Source: Pseudomonadota bacterium (GTDB lineage: Bacteria > Pseudomonadota > Alphaproteobacteria > Rhizobiales > Rhizobiaceae). From it: a stretch of 29,495 nucleotides of DNA. Both the position numbers and the translations under genes were made by a program. The stretch covers positions 1-29,495 of the forward strand of contig JAEWOP010000113.1 in the NCBI GenBank assembly GCA_023399635.1, written 5' to 3'. Below are positions 15,622-24,411 of the stretch, one piece after another; the stretch's first letter is position 1; each line of letters opens with the position of its first letter. The notes under the pieces are model-generated. The model searched no databases, was not told the origin of the DNA, and saw only the letters and a list, made by a program, of their open reading frames with translations.

Positions 15622-16623
15622 TTAGATGAACTTGCCGAGCGCAATCGCCGTATCGGCCATGCGGTTGGAGAAGCCCCACTCGTTGTCGTACCAGGCCAGG
15701 ATACGGACGAGGTTGCCTTCCAGGATCTTGGTCTGGTCGCCGGAGAAGGTCGACGAATGGCTGTCGTGGTTGAAGTCGATGGAAACCAGCGGCTCTTCGG
15801 TGTAACCGAGGATGCCCTTGAGTTCGCCTTCAGCAGCAGCCTTCACAGCGGCATTGACCTCTTCCTTCGTCACGTCGCGCGAGGCGACGAACTTGAAGTC
15901 CACGACCGAGACATTGGGGGTGGGGACGCGGATGGAGGAGCCATCGAGCTTGCCCTTCAGTTCCGGCAGAACCAGGCCGACCGCCTTGGCCGCACCGGTC
16001 GACGTCGGAATCATCGAAAGGGCAGCAGCACGGGCGCGGTGCAGATCCTTGTGCATGGTGTCCAGCGTCGGCTGGTCGCCCGTGTAGGAGTGGATGGTTG
16101 TCATGTAGCCCTTCTGGATGCCGAACTCCCGGTGGAGAACATAGGCAACCGGCGCCAGGCAGTTGGTGGTGCACGAGGCGTTGGAGACGACGAGGTCGTC
16201 CTTGGTCAGGCTGCTGTGGTTGACGCCGTAGACGATGGTCTTGTCCGCGCCGTCCGAAGGCGCCGAAACGAGAACGCGCTTGGAGCCATTGGCAAGATGC
16301 AGCGAAGCCTTCTCCTTGGAGGTGAAGATGCCGGTGCATTCCATGGCGATATCGATATCGCCCCATGGAAGTTCCTTCGGATCCTTGACGGCGGTAACCT
16401 TGATCGGGCCGCGGCCGACGTCGATCGTGTCGCCGGAGACCGTAACGTTGCCGTTGAACCTGCCGTGAACGGAGTCGTACCGGAACAGGTGAGCGTTGGT
16501 TTCCACCGGCCCCAGATCGTTGATCGCAACGACTTCGATATCGGTGCGGCCGGATTCGATGATGGCGCGCAGAACGTTACGTCCAATACGGCCGAAGCCG
16601 TTGATGCCCACTTTTAATGTCAT
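15622..16623 (-). CDS. gap: Glyceraldehyde-3-phosphate dehydrogenase, type I
   Basis: The 333-residue enzyme has the Rossmann motif GINGFGRIGRNVLRA, the Asn-Asp pair after strand 2 (VAINDL) that favours NAD, the catalytic SNASCTTNC with Cys151, and WYDNEWGFSNRMADT at the C terminus. It converts glyceraldehyde 3-phosphate to 1,3-bisphosphoglycerate in the cytoplasm. I choose the ATG at 16623, which gives the family start MTLKVGINGFG; a TTG two codons upstream is possible. It follows tkt by 62 nt and probably shares its transcript. A TTGAAAC like that in the fbaB operator lies in this gap at 16660-16666. Confidence 0.96.
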   Translation of the reverse strand: MTLKVGINGFGRIGRNVLRAIIESGRTDIEVVAINDLGPVETNAHLFRYDSVHGRFNGNVTVSGDTIDVGRGPIKVTAVKDPKELPWGDIDIAMECTGIFTSKEKASLHLANGSKRVLVSAPSDGADKTIVYGVNHSSLTKDDLVVSNASCTTNCLAPVAYVLHREFGIQKGYMTTIHSYTGDQPTLDTMHKDLHRARAAALSMIPTSTGAAKAVGLVLPELKGKLDGSSIRVPTPNVSVVDFKFVASRDVTKEEVNAAVKAAAEGELKGILGYTEEPLVSIDFNHDSHSSTFSGDQTKILEGNLVRILAWYDNEWGFSNRMADTAIALGKFI

Positions 16624-16685
16624 TTCCAAATACTCCCGCTAGTCTGTCTTCACGTATGGTTGAAACTGCTGACGAGCGAGCGGCT

Positions 16686-18668
16686 TTACGAAAGTCGCTT
16701 CTCTGCCGCTTCCACCACGGCTTCTGCCGTGATGCCGAAGTGCTTGTAGAGTTCCTTGGCCGGACCGGAAGCGCCAAAGGACTTCATGCCGACGAAGATT
16801 CCGTCCGAGCCGATGAGGGCGTCCCAGCCTTCCCGAACGGCGGCTTCGATAGCAATCTTCACCGGCGAATTTCCGATGATGGCTCCGCGGTAAGCGTCGG
16901 GCTGCTCCATGAACAATTCAACGCAGGGCACCGAAACCACGCGGGTCGAGATGTTGCGTTGCTCCAGCATGCCCGCGGCCTTGACCGCGATCTCGACTTC
17001 CGAGCCAGAGGCGAAAATGGTCACCGGAGCCTCGCTTGAGGAGATAAGATCATAGGCACCATAGGCGCACAGGTTCTTCTCCTCATATTCCTTACGGACG
17101 GGAGCCAGGTTCTGGCGGGTCAATGCAAGGCCCGAAGGGCGGCGCTTTTCCTTCAGCGCCAATTGCCAGCATTCCGCCGTTTCCGTTTCGTCGGAGGGGC
17201 GGAAGAGGAGGAGGTTCGGGATGGCCCGCAGCGCCGCCAGGTGCTCCACCGGCTGGTGCGTCGGACCGTCTTCGCCCACACCGATCGAATCATGCGTCCA
17301 GACATGGACGACGCGGATGCCCATGAGAGCTGCGAGGCGAACGGATGGACGGCAATAGTCGGAGAAGATGAGGAAGCCACCAGCATAGGGAATGAGGCCG
17401 CCATGAAGCGCAATGCCGTTCAAGGCTGCAGCCATGGCATGCTCGCGAATGCCGTAGTGGAGGTAGCGGCCGGAGAAGTCCATCGGCGTAATCGCCGTCA
17501 TCTGGCTGGTCTTGGTATTATTCGAGGGCGTCAGGTCGGCCGATCCGCCCAACGTCTCCGGCAACAAGCCGTTGATGACTTCGAGCACATCTTCGGAAGC
17601 CTTTCGGGTGGCAACCGTCGGGTTGTTTTCGGCTACTTTCTTCTTGAAGGCATCGATCGCGCTGTCGAAGCCGCCAGGCAGATCGCCGGCGAAGCGGCGC
17701 ACGAATTCAGCACGCTTCTCGTTGGGCGTGGCCGCCAGACGCTCGTCCCATTCCTTCCGTGCCTTGGCAGAGCGCAGACCGGAAAGACGCCATGCATCCA
17801 GAACGTCAGCGGGAACACTGAAGGCTTCAGCGTCCCATTCCAGAGATTGGCGCGCGGCGGCGATTTCCTCTGCACCAAGCGGGTTGCCGTGCACCTTGTG
17901 CGTGCCCTGCTTGTTGGGCGCACCAAAGCCGATAACAGTCTTGCAGGCGATCAGGGTCGGCTTGTCGGAAAGGTGAGCGGCCTCGATGGCAGCGGCGATC
18001 GCGTCCGGATCGTGACCATCCACGGAAATCGTGTTCCAGTTCACTGACTTGAAGCGTGCGATCTGATCAGTGGAGTCGGACAGGGAGACGGCGCCGTCAA
18101 TTGTGATCGAGTTGTTGTCCCAGAAAAGGATCAGCTTGTTCAGCTTCAAATGGCCCGCAAGCGCGATCGCCTCCTGGCTGATGCCTTCCATAAGGCACCC
18201 ATCGCCGGCCAGCACATAGGTATGGTGGTTCTGCAGATCGGAACCGAATTCATCCGAAAGCTTGCGCTCCGCAATGGCCATGCCAACCGCGTTCGCGATG
18301 CCTTGTCCCAGCGGACCGGTCGTTGTTTCGATGCCGGAGATATGACCGTATTCCGGGTGACCCGCAGTCTTTGATCCCAACTGGCGAAACTGCTTGATAT
18401 CTTCAATGGTGATGTCGTCGTAACCGGTCAGGTACAACAGAGAATAAAGCAGCATGGAGCCGTGACCGGCCGAGAGCACGAAGCGGTCGCGATCTGGCCA
18501 CAACGGGTTCTTGGGGTCAAAATTCATGAAGCGGGTAAACAGCACGGTCGCAACATCGGCAGCACCCATGGGCAAGCCCGGGTGGCCGGAATTGGCCTTC
18601 TCCACGGCATCCATGGAGAGGAAGCGGATCGCGTTTGCCATCCGGTTGTGTTTATCGCGAGAGATCAT
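16686..18668 (-). CDS. tkt: Transketolase
   Basis: The 660-residue protein has all transketolase features: ANSGHPGLPMGAAD near the N terminus, the thiamine-diphosphate motif GDGCLMEGISQEA...LFWDNN, the H-bearing GTHKVHG loop, and the second half with GRYLHYGIREHAMAAALNG and GEDGPTHQPVEHLAALR. It moves two-carbon units between sugar phosphates in the pentose phosphate pathway. It is the first gene of the glycolytic block. The ATG at 18668 has only a weak ribosome binding site. A good promoter pair lies 64-91 nt upstream, divergent from that of the DUF4164 gene. Confidence 0.97.
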   Translation of the reverse strand: MISRDKHNRMANAIRFLSMDAVEKANSGHPGLPMGAADVATVLFTRFMNFDPKNPLWPDRDRFVLSAGHGSMLLYSLLYLTGYDDITIEDIKQFRQLGSKTAGHPEYGHISGIETTTGPLGQGIANAVGMAIAERKLSDEFGSDLQNHHTYVLAGDGCLMEGISQEAIALAGHLKLNKLILFWDNNSITIDGAVSLSDSTDQIARFKSVNWNTISVDGHDPDAIAAAIEAAHLSDKPTLIACKTVIGFGAPNKQGTHKVHGNPLGAEEIAAARQSLEWDAEAFSVPADVLDAWRLSGLRSAKARKEWDERLAATPNEKRAEFVRRFAGDLPGGFDSAIDAFKKKVAENNPTVATRKASEDVLEVINGLLPETLGGSADLTPSNNTKTSQMTAITPMDFSGRYLHYGIREHAMAAALNGIALHGGLIPYAGGFLIFSDYCRPSVRLAALMGIRVVHVWTHDSIGVGEDGPTHQPVEHLAALRAIPNLLLFRPSDETETAECWQLALKEKRRPSGLALTRQNLAPVRKEYEEKNLCAYGAYDLISSSEAPVTIFASGSEVEIAVKAAGMLEQRNISTRVVSVPCVELFMEQPDAYRGAIIGNSPVKIAIEAAVREGWDALIGSDGIFVGMKSFGASGPAKELYKHFGITAEAVVEAAEKRLS

Positions 18669-18731
18669 GACTGTTCCGCTTTATCCGGGTGTAGTGTACG
18701 GTCGTCGGAGGGACCGCTTGAAAGCGGCTGA

Positions 18732-18759
18732 TCCATATCAGGTGCAACGCGCAAGTCAA
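18732..18759 (-). promoter_or_regulatory. Candidate promoter of tkt
   Basis: On the minus strand TTGACT, 16 nt, TATGGA, giving a 5'-UTR of about 57 nt. The -35 lies in one arm of an 11-bp inverted repeat (GTTTTGTTGAC) whose other arm carries the -35 of the divergent promoter. The 304-nt gap between tkt and the DUF4164 gene holds these two promoters and nothing else I can name. Confidence 0.5.
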
Positions 18760-18886
18760 CAAAACGGGCCACCGCTGCCACTGCTTTAGGCTTAGATGGC
18801 AGGGCTTGCCCTCTCTCCGGGCAATTCGCCAGACGCCGCGATTTTCGTTGATTCACAAGATTGAGCGGCCGGGCCTGGTGGTTTTG

Positions 18887-18915
18887 TTGACCCGTCCCAG
18901 AGGCGTGAATAGTCT
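18887..18915 (+). promoter_or_regulatory. Candidate promoter of the DUF4164-zapA unit
   Basis: TTGACC, exactly 17 nt, TAGTCT; the DUF4164 start codon is 58 nt further on. The preceding GTTTTGTTGAC is the mirror copy of the tkt -35 region. Confidence 0.5.
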
Positions 18916-18972
18916 GTCGCATCAGTCGGATCGGCGCAGAAGCCGATTCGCCACTTCAAACGGAAGACGTGA

Positions 18973-19245
18973 ATGCCGACGGAAAAGACGTTGGACCAAG
19001 CGCTTGCAGAGATCACGGCTGCCATTGGCAGTCTGGAGAACGCCGTCGACATGCGCATGGAGCATCAGCGCCAAAGCGCCGATGTGGAGGGTGAGGTGCG
19101 CCGGGTGCACGCTGACCGGGCGCGCCTGGCTCAGGAACTGGACCAGTCGCAATTTCGGGCCAATCGTCTGGAAGAGGTCAACCGTGAGGTTTCGCGCCGT
19201 CTCGTAACGGCGATGGAAACCATCCGAGCAGTTCTCGACCGCTAA
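18973..19245 (+). CDS. DUF4164 family coiled-coil protein
   Basis: The 90-residue protein is almost all helix and heptad-like from residue 6 to 85 (LDQALAEITAAIGSLENAV, RARLAQELDQSQFRANRLEEVNREVSRRL), matching the DUF4164 family that precedes zapA in Rhizobiales. It has no membrane segment, so it is cytoplasmic. The function is not established; the coiled coil and its place 18 nt before zapA suggest a role near the division ring. The ATG at 18973 has GGAAGA about 8 nt upstream. Confidence 0.82.
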   Translation: MPTEKTLDQALAEITAAIGSLENAVDMRMEHQRQSADVEGEVRRVHADRARLAQELDQSQFRANRLEEVNREVSRRLVTAMETIRAVLDR

Positions 19246-19263
19246 CGAGTGAAGGGACACGAA

Positions 19264-19638
19264 ATGTCTCAGGTAACGGTGACCATCGACGGCAAGGCCT
19301 ATCGCATGGCCTGCGAAGAGGGGCAGGAAGAGCACCTGACGGATCTTGCCGGCCGCTTCGACCAGTATGTCGGGCACCTCAAGAGCCAGTTCGGCGAGAT
19401 CGGCGATCTCCGGCTGACGGTCATGGCCGGCATCATGGTCATGGATGAATTGGCCGACGTCAAACGAAAACTCGACGCCCGCGAGGCAGAGATCAGCTCG
19501 CTCAGGTCCGCCCTCGACGGTGAGACGGAACACCAGCAAAGCAATGAGCAAAAGCTCGCTTCCACTCTCAGTGATCTTGCTGGGCGGCTTGAATCATTGA
19601 CAGGCAAGCTGACGGGACGAGGCATGCCTCTCAACTAG
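19264..19638 (+). CDS. zapA: Cell division protein ZapA
   Basis: The 124-residue protein starts MSQVTVTIDGKAYRMACEEGQEEHL, the ZapA head domain, with LAGRFDQYV and MAGIMVMDELADVKRKL following, then a C-terminal coiled coil. ZapA tetramers cross-link FtsZ filaments at midcell. The ATG at 19264 has AAGGGA 7 nt upstream; an in-frame GTG at 19249 would add five residues and overlaps the ribosome binding site. It is co-transcribed with the DUF4164 gene. The 6S RNA follows, the conserved arrangement in proteobacteria. Confidence 0.93.
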   Translation: MSQVTVTIDGKAYRMACEEGQEEHLTDLAGRFDQYVGHLKSQFGEIGDLRLTVMAGIMVMDELADVKRKLDAREAEISSLRSALDGETEHQQSNEQKLASTLSDLAGRLESLTGKLTGRGMPLN

Positions 19639-19689
19639 CGAAAAAGCGGGTTCCACCTCTGGCGGAGAGACGGCATTCGGCTTATATCT

Positions 19690-19885
19690 GTTGAGCGTTC
19701 TGCGCTTCCCGACAGGAACCACAATCCCTGGGGCCATACTCGATCCAAAGGGAGCTGTCCCTGACCAGGCTCGTGGGCCTGGACATATGGCGCCCACCTA
19801 CGTTTGTAGGCACCCAGGATCGTAACTCTCCATCGGTCGCCGTGGATCGCACTTCCTCCAAGCGCGCCTTGGAGGCGCGCACTGA
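19690..19885 (+). ncRNA. ssrS: 6S RNA (boundaries approximate)
   Basis: The 305-nt gap after zapA contains a structured, non-coding stretch in the standard place of ssrS. GTCCCTGA (19757-19764) and TGGCGCCCACC (from 19788) match in order the two sides of the central open region of E. coli 6S RNA (GUCCCCUGA and UGGCGCUCC). CGATCC (19741-19746) can pair with GGATCG (19817-19822 or 19844-19849); CCAGGC/GCCTGG and CCTCCAAG/CTTGGAGG (19855-19875) form hairpins. A CTTATAT at 19681 is a fair -10 element. 6S RNA mimics an open promoter and holds sigma-70 RNA polymerase in slow growth. The ends are estimates. Confidence 0.65.
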
Positions 19886-19943
19886 CTTGACTTTGCTGCC
19901 GTTGCAGCCGAGGTTCCCGGCGCATTCATCTTGCCGGGATCCC

Positions 19944-21443
19944 ATGTCTCTCACCAACAACACCTTTGCTCGCTCGTCGATCCTTATGTTGCTGATCGGC
20001 GCCATCATCCTGCTTGGCATCGTGCTGTCGTCGCTGTTCCAGGCGCGGATGACGCAGACATACTTCACCAACGTCCTGCAGTTGCGAAATGCGCGCGCCG
20101 CGTCGGCGGACATGCTGGTGCTTTTGCAGGCGGCGGAAACGGGTCAGCGTGGTTTCCTGTTGACACAGAACAGGGTGTTCCTGGAGCCCTATGAGCGTTC
20201 GCTGAAAGAACTTCCGCTCCGGCTTGAGCGGCTCAGGACGGCTCTGGAAAGAGAGTCCTCGATGGCGGAGTCGATCACGCGCATCGAGGATCTGATCAAC
20301 GATAAGCTGTCGGAACTGGCTGAAACCATACGCCTTGCAGAGGCCGGAGACCTACCCGGTGCCATCGCCATTGTTCGGGCCGACAGAGGCCGACAGGTGA
20401 TGACCGAGGCGAGCGACCTGCTCCGGGCCCTCGTCAATTCTTTCCAGACGAGGCTGGATGAAGGGGTGGAGGAGCTTTCCAGCTCCGCTTCCACCATGCA
20501 ATGGTTTGCGATCGGTGGCGGCATCGTCATCATTGCCGTGGTCGGCGGCGCCATACTCATCGTGGCTCAGCATGTTCGGGAGCTGTCGCGAGCACGAAGC
20601 GTGGTCGAGGAGCTGAACGCGAGCCTGGAGGAGCGGGTCGAGGAGCGGACCGAGGATCTGATGCAGGCCAACCGCGAAATCCAGCGCTATGCCTATATTG
20701 TCTCCCACGACCTGCGCGCGCCGCTCGTCAACATCATGGGTTTCACCAGCGAGCTCGACACGACACTGGCTGCGGTGAAGGCCTATGTTCTCGCGGATGG
20801 GGGAGCGCTGACCGAGGCGCAGATCCACGAAGCGCGGCTGGCAGTGGAAGAAGACCTGCCGGAAGCGATCGCCTTCATCCGCTCGTCGACAAAGAAGATG
20901 GACGGGCTGATCAACGCCATTCTCAAAATCTCGCGCGATGGACGCCGCGAACTCAGGCCAGAACCGATCGATCTTTCGGAGCTCCTGGAGAACACGGCAG
21001 CGAGCATCTATCACCAGGTCGATGAAGCAGGCGGTGAGATCCGGATCGCCGTTGGCGGTGCCAAAGGCATGATCTCCGACCGTTTCTCTCTCGAGCAGAT
21101 CTTCGGAAACCTTTTCGATAATGCCGTCAAGTACCGCCATCCCGACCGGCCGCTCCACTTGGCAGTCCGCGCAATGCCGGCCAAGCGGAACGGCGTCCGG
21201 ATCGAGGTTGAAGATAACGGTCGCGGCATTGCACCGGAAGATCACGAACGCGTCTTCGAGCTTTTCAGAAGATCGGGCGTGCAAGACAAGACGGGTGAGG
21301 GTATAGGCCTTGCCCATGTCCGATCGTTAGTCAGAAATTTAGGTGGCGAGATTACCGTCACATCAACCCTAGGAGGCGGATCCACGTTCGTGATCCGCCT
21401 GCCTTCGGATTTGTCCCAGTTTGTGAGGAGTAGCGGGTCATGA
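19944..21443 (+). CDS. CHASE3-domain membrane sensor histidine kinase
   Basis: The 499-residue protein has TM1 at about 12-34, a periplasmic helical CHASE3 sensor (about 36-180, with the hallmark LLQAAETGQRGFLLT), TM2 at about 184-208, a short coiled coil, the H-box with His255 in VSHDLRAPLVNIMGF, an N-box around DNAVKYRH, and G1/G2 boxes DNGRGIAPEDHERVFELF and GEGIGLAHVRSLV. An insertion of roughly 30 residues follows the H-box. The frame is open upstream through the 6S RNA, so the ATG at 19944 in front of MSLTNNTFARS is the start, with a weak ribosome binding site. Its stop overlaps the next start (ATGA), so the receiver gene is its partner. Confidence 0.88.
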   Translation: MSLTNNTFARSSILMLLIGAIILLGIVLSSLFQARMTQTYFTNVLQLRNARAASADMLVLLQAAETGQRGFLLTQNRVFLEPYERSLKELPLRLERLRTALERESSMAESITRIEDLINDKLSELAETIRLAEAGDLPGAIAIVRADRGRQVMTEASDLLRALVNSFQTRLDEGVEELSSSASTMQWFAIGGGIVIIAVVGGAILIVAQHVRELSRARSVVEELNASLEERVEERTEDLMQANREIQRYAYIVSHDLRAPLVNIMGFTSELDTTLAAVKAYVLADGGALTEAQIHEARLAVEEDLPEAIAFIRSSTKKMDGLINAILKISRDGRRELRPEPIDLSELLENTAASIYHQVDEAGGEIRIAVGGAKGMISDRFSLEQIFGNLFDNAVKYRHPDRPLHLAVRAMPAKRNGVRIEVEDNGRGIAPEDHERVFELFRRSGVQDKTGEGIGLAHVRSLVRNLGGEITVTSTLGGGSTFVIRLPSDLSQFVRSSGS

Positions 21444-21883
21444 AAGCTGCAGCAAAAGAAGTCACCATCGTCATGGTCGAAGACGATGAGGGCCACGCGC
21501 GCCTTATCGAAAAGAATGTCCGGCGCGCGGGCGTCAACAACGAGATAGTGCCCTTCACCGACGGCAATTCCGCGCTCGACTTCATCCTTGGCAGCGACCG
21601 CACAGGCTCCAGCACCCAGGACCGTCATCTCCTGATTTTGCTCGACCTCAACCTGCCGGACATGTCGGGGATTGACATCCTCGAAAAGGTGAAGTCCAAC
21701 CCCTATGCGAAGCGCCTGCCGGTTGTCATCTTGACCACCACGGACGACGAGCGGGAAATCCAGCGTTGCTACGATCTTGGGGCCAACGTCTACATCACGA
21801 AGCCGGTCGATTATGACAGCTTCGCCCATGCCATCCGTCAGCTCGGCCTGTTTTTCTCAGTGATGCAAGTGCCGGGGCAATAA
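21440..21883 (+). CDS. Single-domain response regulator (Rcp1-like receiver)
   Basis: The 147-residue protein is one receiver domain: acidic pair EDDEGH, phospho-acceptor Asp69 in LLDLNLPDMSG, Thr in VILTTTDDE, and Lys in YITKPVDY. It has no output domain. The insert between helix and strand and the LP..ILTT pattern resemble Rcp1-like receivers that pair with CHASE3 or phytochrome kinases. It overlaps the kinase gene by 4 nt and precedes the REC-kinase gene by 9 nt, so it is probably the shuttle in a relay. Confidence 0.9.
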   Translation: MKAAAKEVTIVMVEDDEGHARLIEKNVRRAGVNNEIVPFTDGNSALDFILGSDRTGSSTQDRHLLILLDLNLPDMSGIDILEKVKSNPYAKRLPVVILTTTDDEREIQRCYDLGANVYITKPVDYDSFAHAIRQLGLFFSVMQVPGQ

Positions 21884-21892
21884 CGGAAACTG

Positions 21893-22927
21893 ATGCCGCA
21901 AAGCATTCTTTATGTCGATGACGATCTCGCGCTGGCCCGTCTGGCGCAGAGGCATCTGGGGCGTGCGGGCTACGATGTGGTCCACGCTGCGGATTCCGCG
22001 TCGGCATTGGCGGCCTTGGAAAACGGCTCTTTCGGGGCCATCGTTCTCGACCATTACCTTCGTGCCGAGACGGGGCTGCAGATCCTGGCAATGCTGAAGG
22101 ATCGGGAGATCGTTCTGCCGGTGATTTATGTCACCGGTTCGAGCGAGGCGACCATTGCGATCGAAGCTTTGAAGAGCGGCGCGTCGGATTACGTCATCAA
22201 GACGGTCGGCGAAGAGTTCTGGCCACTGATGGAAAGCGCTCTGCGGCAGGCTCTTGCCAATGCCGAGTTGCGCAAGGCCAAGGAAAAGGCCGATCAGGAA
22301 ATCCGGCTCGGCAAGGAGCGTGCGGAAGTGTTGCTGGCGGAGGTCAACCACCGCGTGGCCAACAGTCTTGCACTGGTTGCGGCACTGATCCGACTTCAGG
22401 TCTCCAACAGCAAGAGCGACGAGGTCAAGGAGGCGCTGACGGAAACGCAGGCTCGCATTACGGCGATCGCCGGCATGCACCGCAGCCTCTATACCTCCGA
22501 CGACGTCCGCCATGTCGAGATGGACAAATATCTTGGTACCTTGGTCCAGGAGGTGCAGAACTCCGTCAACATGGAGCAGCAGGGACCGAACATCCAACTT
22601 CAGGCAGATTGCGTCTCCCTGACATCGGATCGGGCGGTCTCCGTTGGCATGATTGTAACCGAGCTTCTGACCAACGCGATCAAGTATGCCTATCCAGATG
22701 GTGGCGAGGGCGAAGTCCGCGTCCGGTTTATCTCCCGGGAGCCGGAGCAGGCGATGCTTGTGGTCGAGGATGACGGAATTGGCTGGAGTGAAGGCGATAC
22801 ACCCAAGGGCACCGGCCTCGGTAGCCGTATCGTCAAGTCGATGGCTGCCACGCTTGGCTCAACTGTCGAATACCGTCCCATGCCGAGCGGCACGCGCGCG
22901 GAATTGGTCCTGACACTTCAGCCTTAG
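21893..22927 (+). CDS. Receiver-HisKA_2 (HWE-like) hybrid histidine kinase
   Basis: The 344-residue cytoplasmic protein has an N-terminal receiver (about 3-120, Asp53 in IVLDHYLRAETG), a helical linker (about 120-145), a HisKA_2 domain with His153 in EVNHRVANSLALVAALIRLQ, and an ATPase domain with N-box TELLTNAIKYAYPDGG, G1 DDGIGWSEG and G2 GTGLGSRIVKSM. Such kinases are common in alphaproteobacteria, where some feed the PhyR general stress response. Here the input is a receiver, so the kinase is likely switched by phosphorylation from the upstream pair. The final target is not in the window. Confidence 0.87.
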   Translation: MPQSILYVDDDLALARLAQRHLGRAGYDVVHAADSASALAALENGSFGAIVLDHYLRAETGLQILAMLKDREIVLPVIYVTGSSEATIAIEALKSGASDYVIKTVGEEFWPLMESALRQALANAELRKAKEKADQEIRLGKERAEVLLAEVNHRVANSLALVAALIRLQVSNSKSDEVKEALTETQARITAIAGMHRSLYTSDDVRHVEMDKYLGTLVQEVQNSVNMEQQGPNIQLQADCVSLTSDRAVSVGMIVTELLTNAIKYAYPDGGEGEVRVRFISREPEQAMLVVEDDGIGWSEGDTPKGTGLGSRIVKSMAATLGSTVEYRPMPSGTRAELVLTLQP

Positions 22928-23121
22928 CTGGCAGTTGCAGGGGCGGCATTGCAATGACTACCTACCCGCCCTATCATTGAAATGCATGACCGTAACGCTC
23001 GTGCGTGAGCCAAGCTCATACAGGCCGTGCAACCTCAGGACCAAACCTGCGATGTGACTGTTTCACGATTTCGCCCTCGCGATCCCTGCGCAGACCTTTT
23101 CGTCCCAACCGAGAGTTTCTC

Positions 23122-24411
23122 TTGTTTACCGAAATTATGATCGTCGTGGCCCTCACCGTCCTCAACGGGGTGCTTGCCATGTCGGAACTTGCTGTCGTTT
23201 CTGCACGTCCCGTACGGCTCAAGATCATGGCGGAGCAGGGGAGCAGAGGTGCGCAGCAGGCTCTTCAACTCGCCGATGATCCCGGACGGTTCCTGTCGTC
23301 AGTGCAGATCGGCATTACGCTTGTCGGCATCCTCTCAGGCGCCTTTTCAGGCGCTACTCTCGGTGCGCGCTTCTCCGGGTGGCTCCAGTTGCAGGGGATG
23401 CCGGAAAGCTGGGCGAGCGCGCTTGGCGTCGGCACAGTTGTCGTCGCGATTACCTATCTCTCGCTCATTGTCGGAGAACTGGTCCCAAAGCAGATCGCGC
23501 TGCGCGCTCCCGAATCGGTTGCTGCGCGCGTTGCGCCAGCGATGGCACTGGTCGCCAAGATCGGGGCGCCTCTCGTCTGGCTCCTGGATGTGTCCGGCAA
23601 ACTGGTGCTCGGTCTGCTTGGGCAGAAGGGCGATACAGAGGAACGCGTCACGGACGAGGAGATTCGAACGGTGCTCGCCGAGGCCCGTCATGCCGGGGTC
23701 ATCGAAACCGAAGAATCCGCGATGATTTCTGGCGTCATGCGCCTAGCCGACCGGACCGCCCGGGGCCTGATGACGCCACGACGTGACGTCGAGGTGGTGG
23801 ATATCGAAGACGATGCGGCTGAGATCCGTGCACAACTCCGCAACACCCACCGCTCGCGGCTGCCGGTCCGCAACGGTATCTCGGATGAAATTCTCGGAGT
23901 CCTGTTCGTCAAGGACGCCTTCGACTTCGTCGCCTCCGGAACGGGGGATGACATCCGCAAGCTGATGCGTGATGCCCCGGTGGTTTCCGATCTGACCGGA
24001 GCGCTCGACGTCATCCAGGCTCTGCGGAAGACACCGGCACATATGGTTCTGGTTTACGACGAATATGGCCACTTCGAAGGGATCATCACGTCGGGCGATA
24101 TTCTTGAGGCGATCACGGGTGTCTTCCAGGAGGACGAGACGGATGAGCCCGCCATCGTCGCACGTGACGATGGGTCGTTCCTGGTGGCCGGATGGATGCC
24201 GATCGACGAGTTCTCCCACGAGATGGGGCTGAGGCTGAGCGAGGAGCTGGACTACGAAACCGTCGCCGGCTTCGTCCTGGATGAAATCAAGCGGTTGCCC
24301 GAACTGGGTGAGCGGTTCGAGCGACATGGCTGGCTGTTCGAGGTTATCGACCTCGATGGCCGGCGCATCGACAAGCTACTGGTCCGGCGGGCTGGAGAGG
24401 CTCCGAACTGA
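23122..24411 (+). CDS. CNNM/CorC-HlyC family membrane protein (hemolysin-like)
   Basis: The 429-residue protein has an N-terminal DUF21 (CNNM) membrane domain with about four helices (residues 1-190; NGVLAMSELAVVSARP, SSVQIGITLVGILSGAFSG, GELVPKQIALRAPE), a CBS pair (about 205-330; LMTPRRDVEVV, YDEYGHFEGIITSGDIL) and a C-terminal CorC/HlyC domain (about 345-425). The family moves or senses Mg2+ or Co2+; no toxin role is implied. I choose the TTG at 23122 because GAGAG lies 6 nt upstream and gives the family start LFTEI; the ATG at 23137 is an alternative. The frame runs further upstream without family similarity. It overlaps the next gene by 1 nt. Confidence 0.87.
   Translation: MFTEIMIVVALTVLNGVLAMSELAVVSARPVRLKIMAEQGSRGAQQALQLADDPGRFLSSVQIGITLVGILSGAFSGATLGARFSGWLQLQGMPESWASALGVGTVVVAITYLSLIVGELVPKQIALRAPESVAARVAPAMALVAKIGAPLVWLLDVSGKLVLGLLGQKGDTEERVTDEEIRTVLAEARHAGVIETEESAMISGVMRLADRTARGLMTPRRDVEVVDIEDDAAEIRAQLRNTHRSRLPVRNGISDEILGVLFVKDAFDFVASGTGDDIRKLMRDAPVVSDLTGALDVIQALRKTPAHMVLVYDEYGHFEGIITSGDILEAITGVFQEDETDEPAIVARDDGSFLVAGWMPIDEFSHEMGLRLSEELDYETVAGFVLDEIKRLPELGERFERHGWLFEVIDLDGRRIDKLLVRRAGEAPN

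Noticed and set aside
19773..19943. N-terminal extension of the CHASE3 kinase
   Set aside because: It overlaps the 6S RNA and shows no protein-like sequence; a normal TM1 begins right after the ATG at 19944.
22928..23121. Possible small RNA or promoter in the gap before the CorC-like gene
   Set aside because: No stem with T-run and no convincing -35/-10 pair could be found in these 194 nt.
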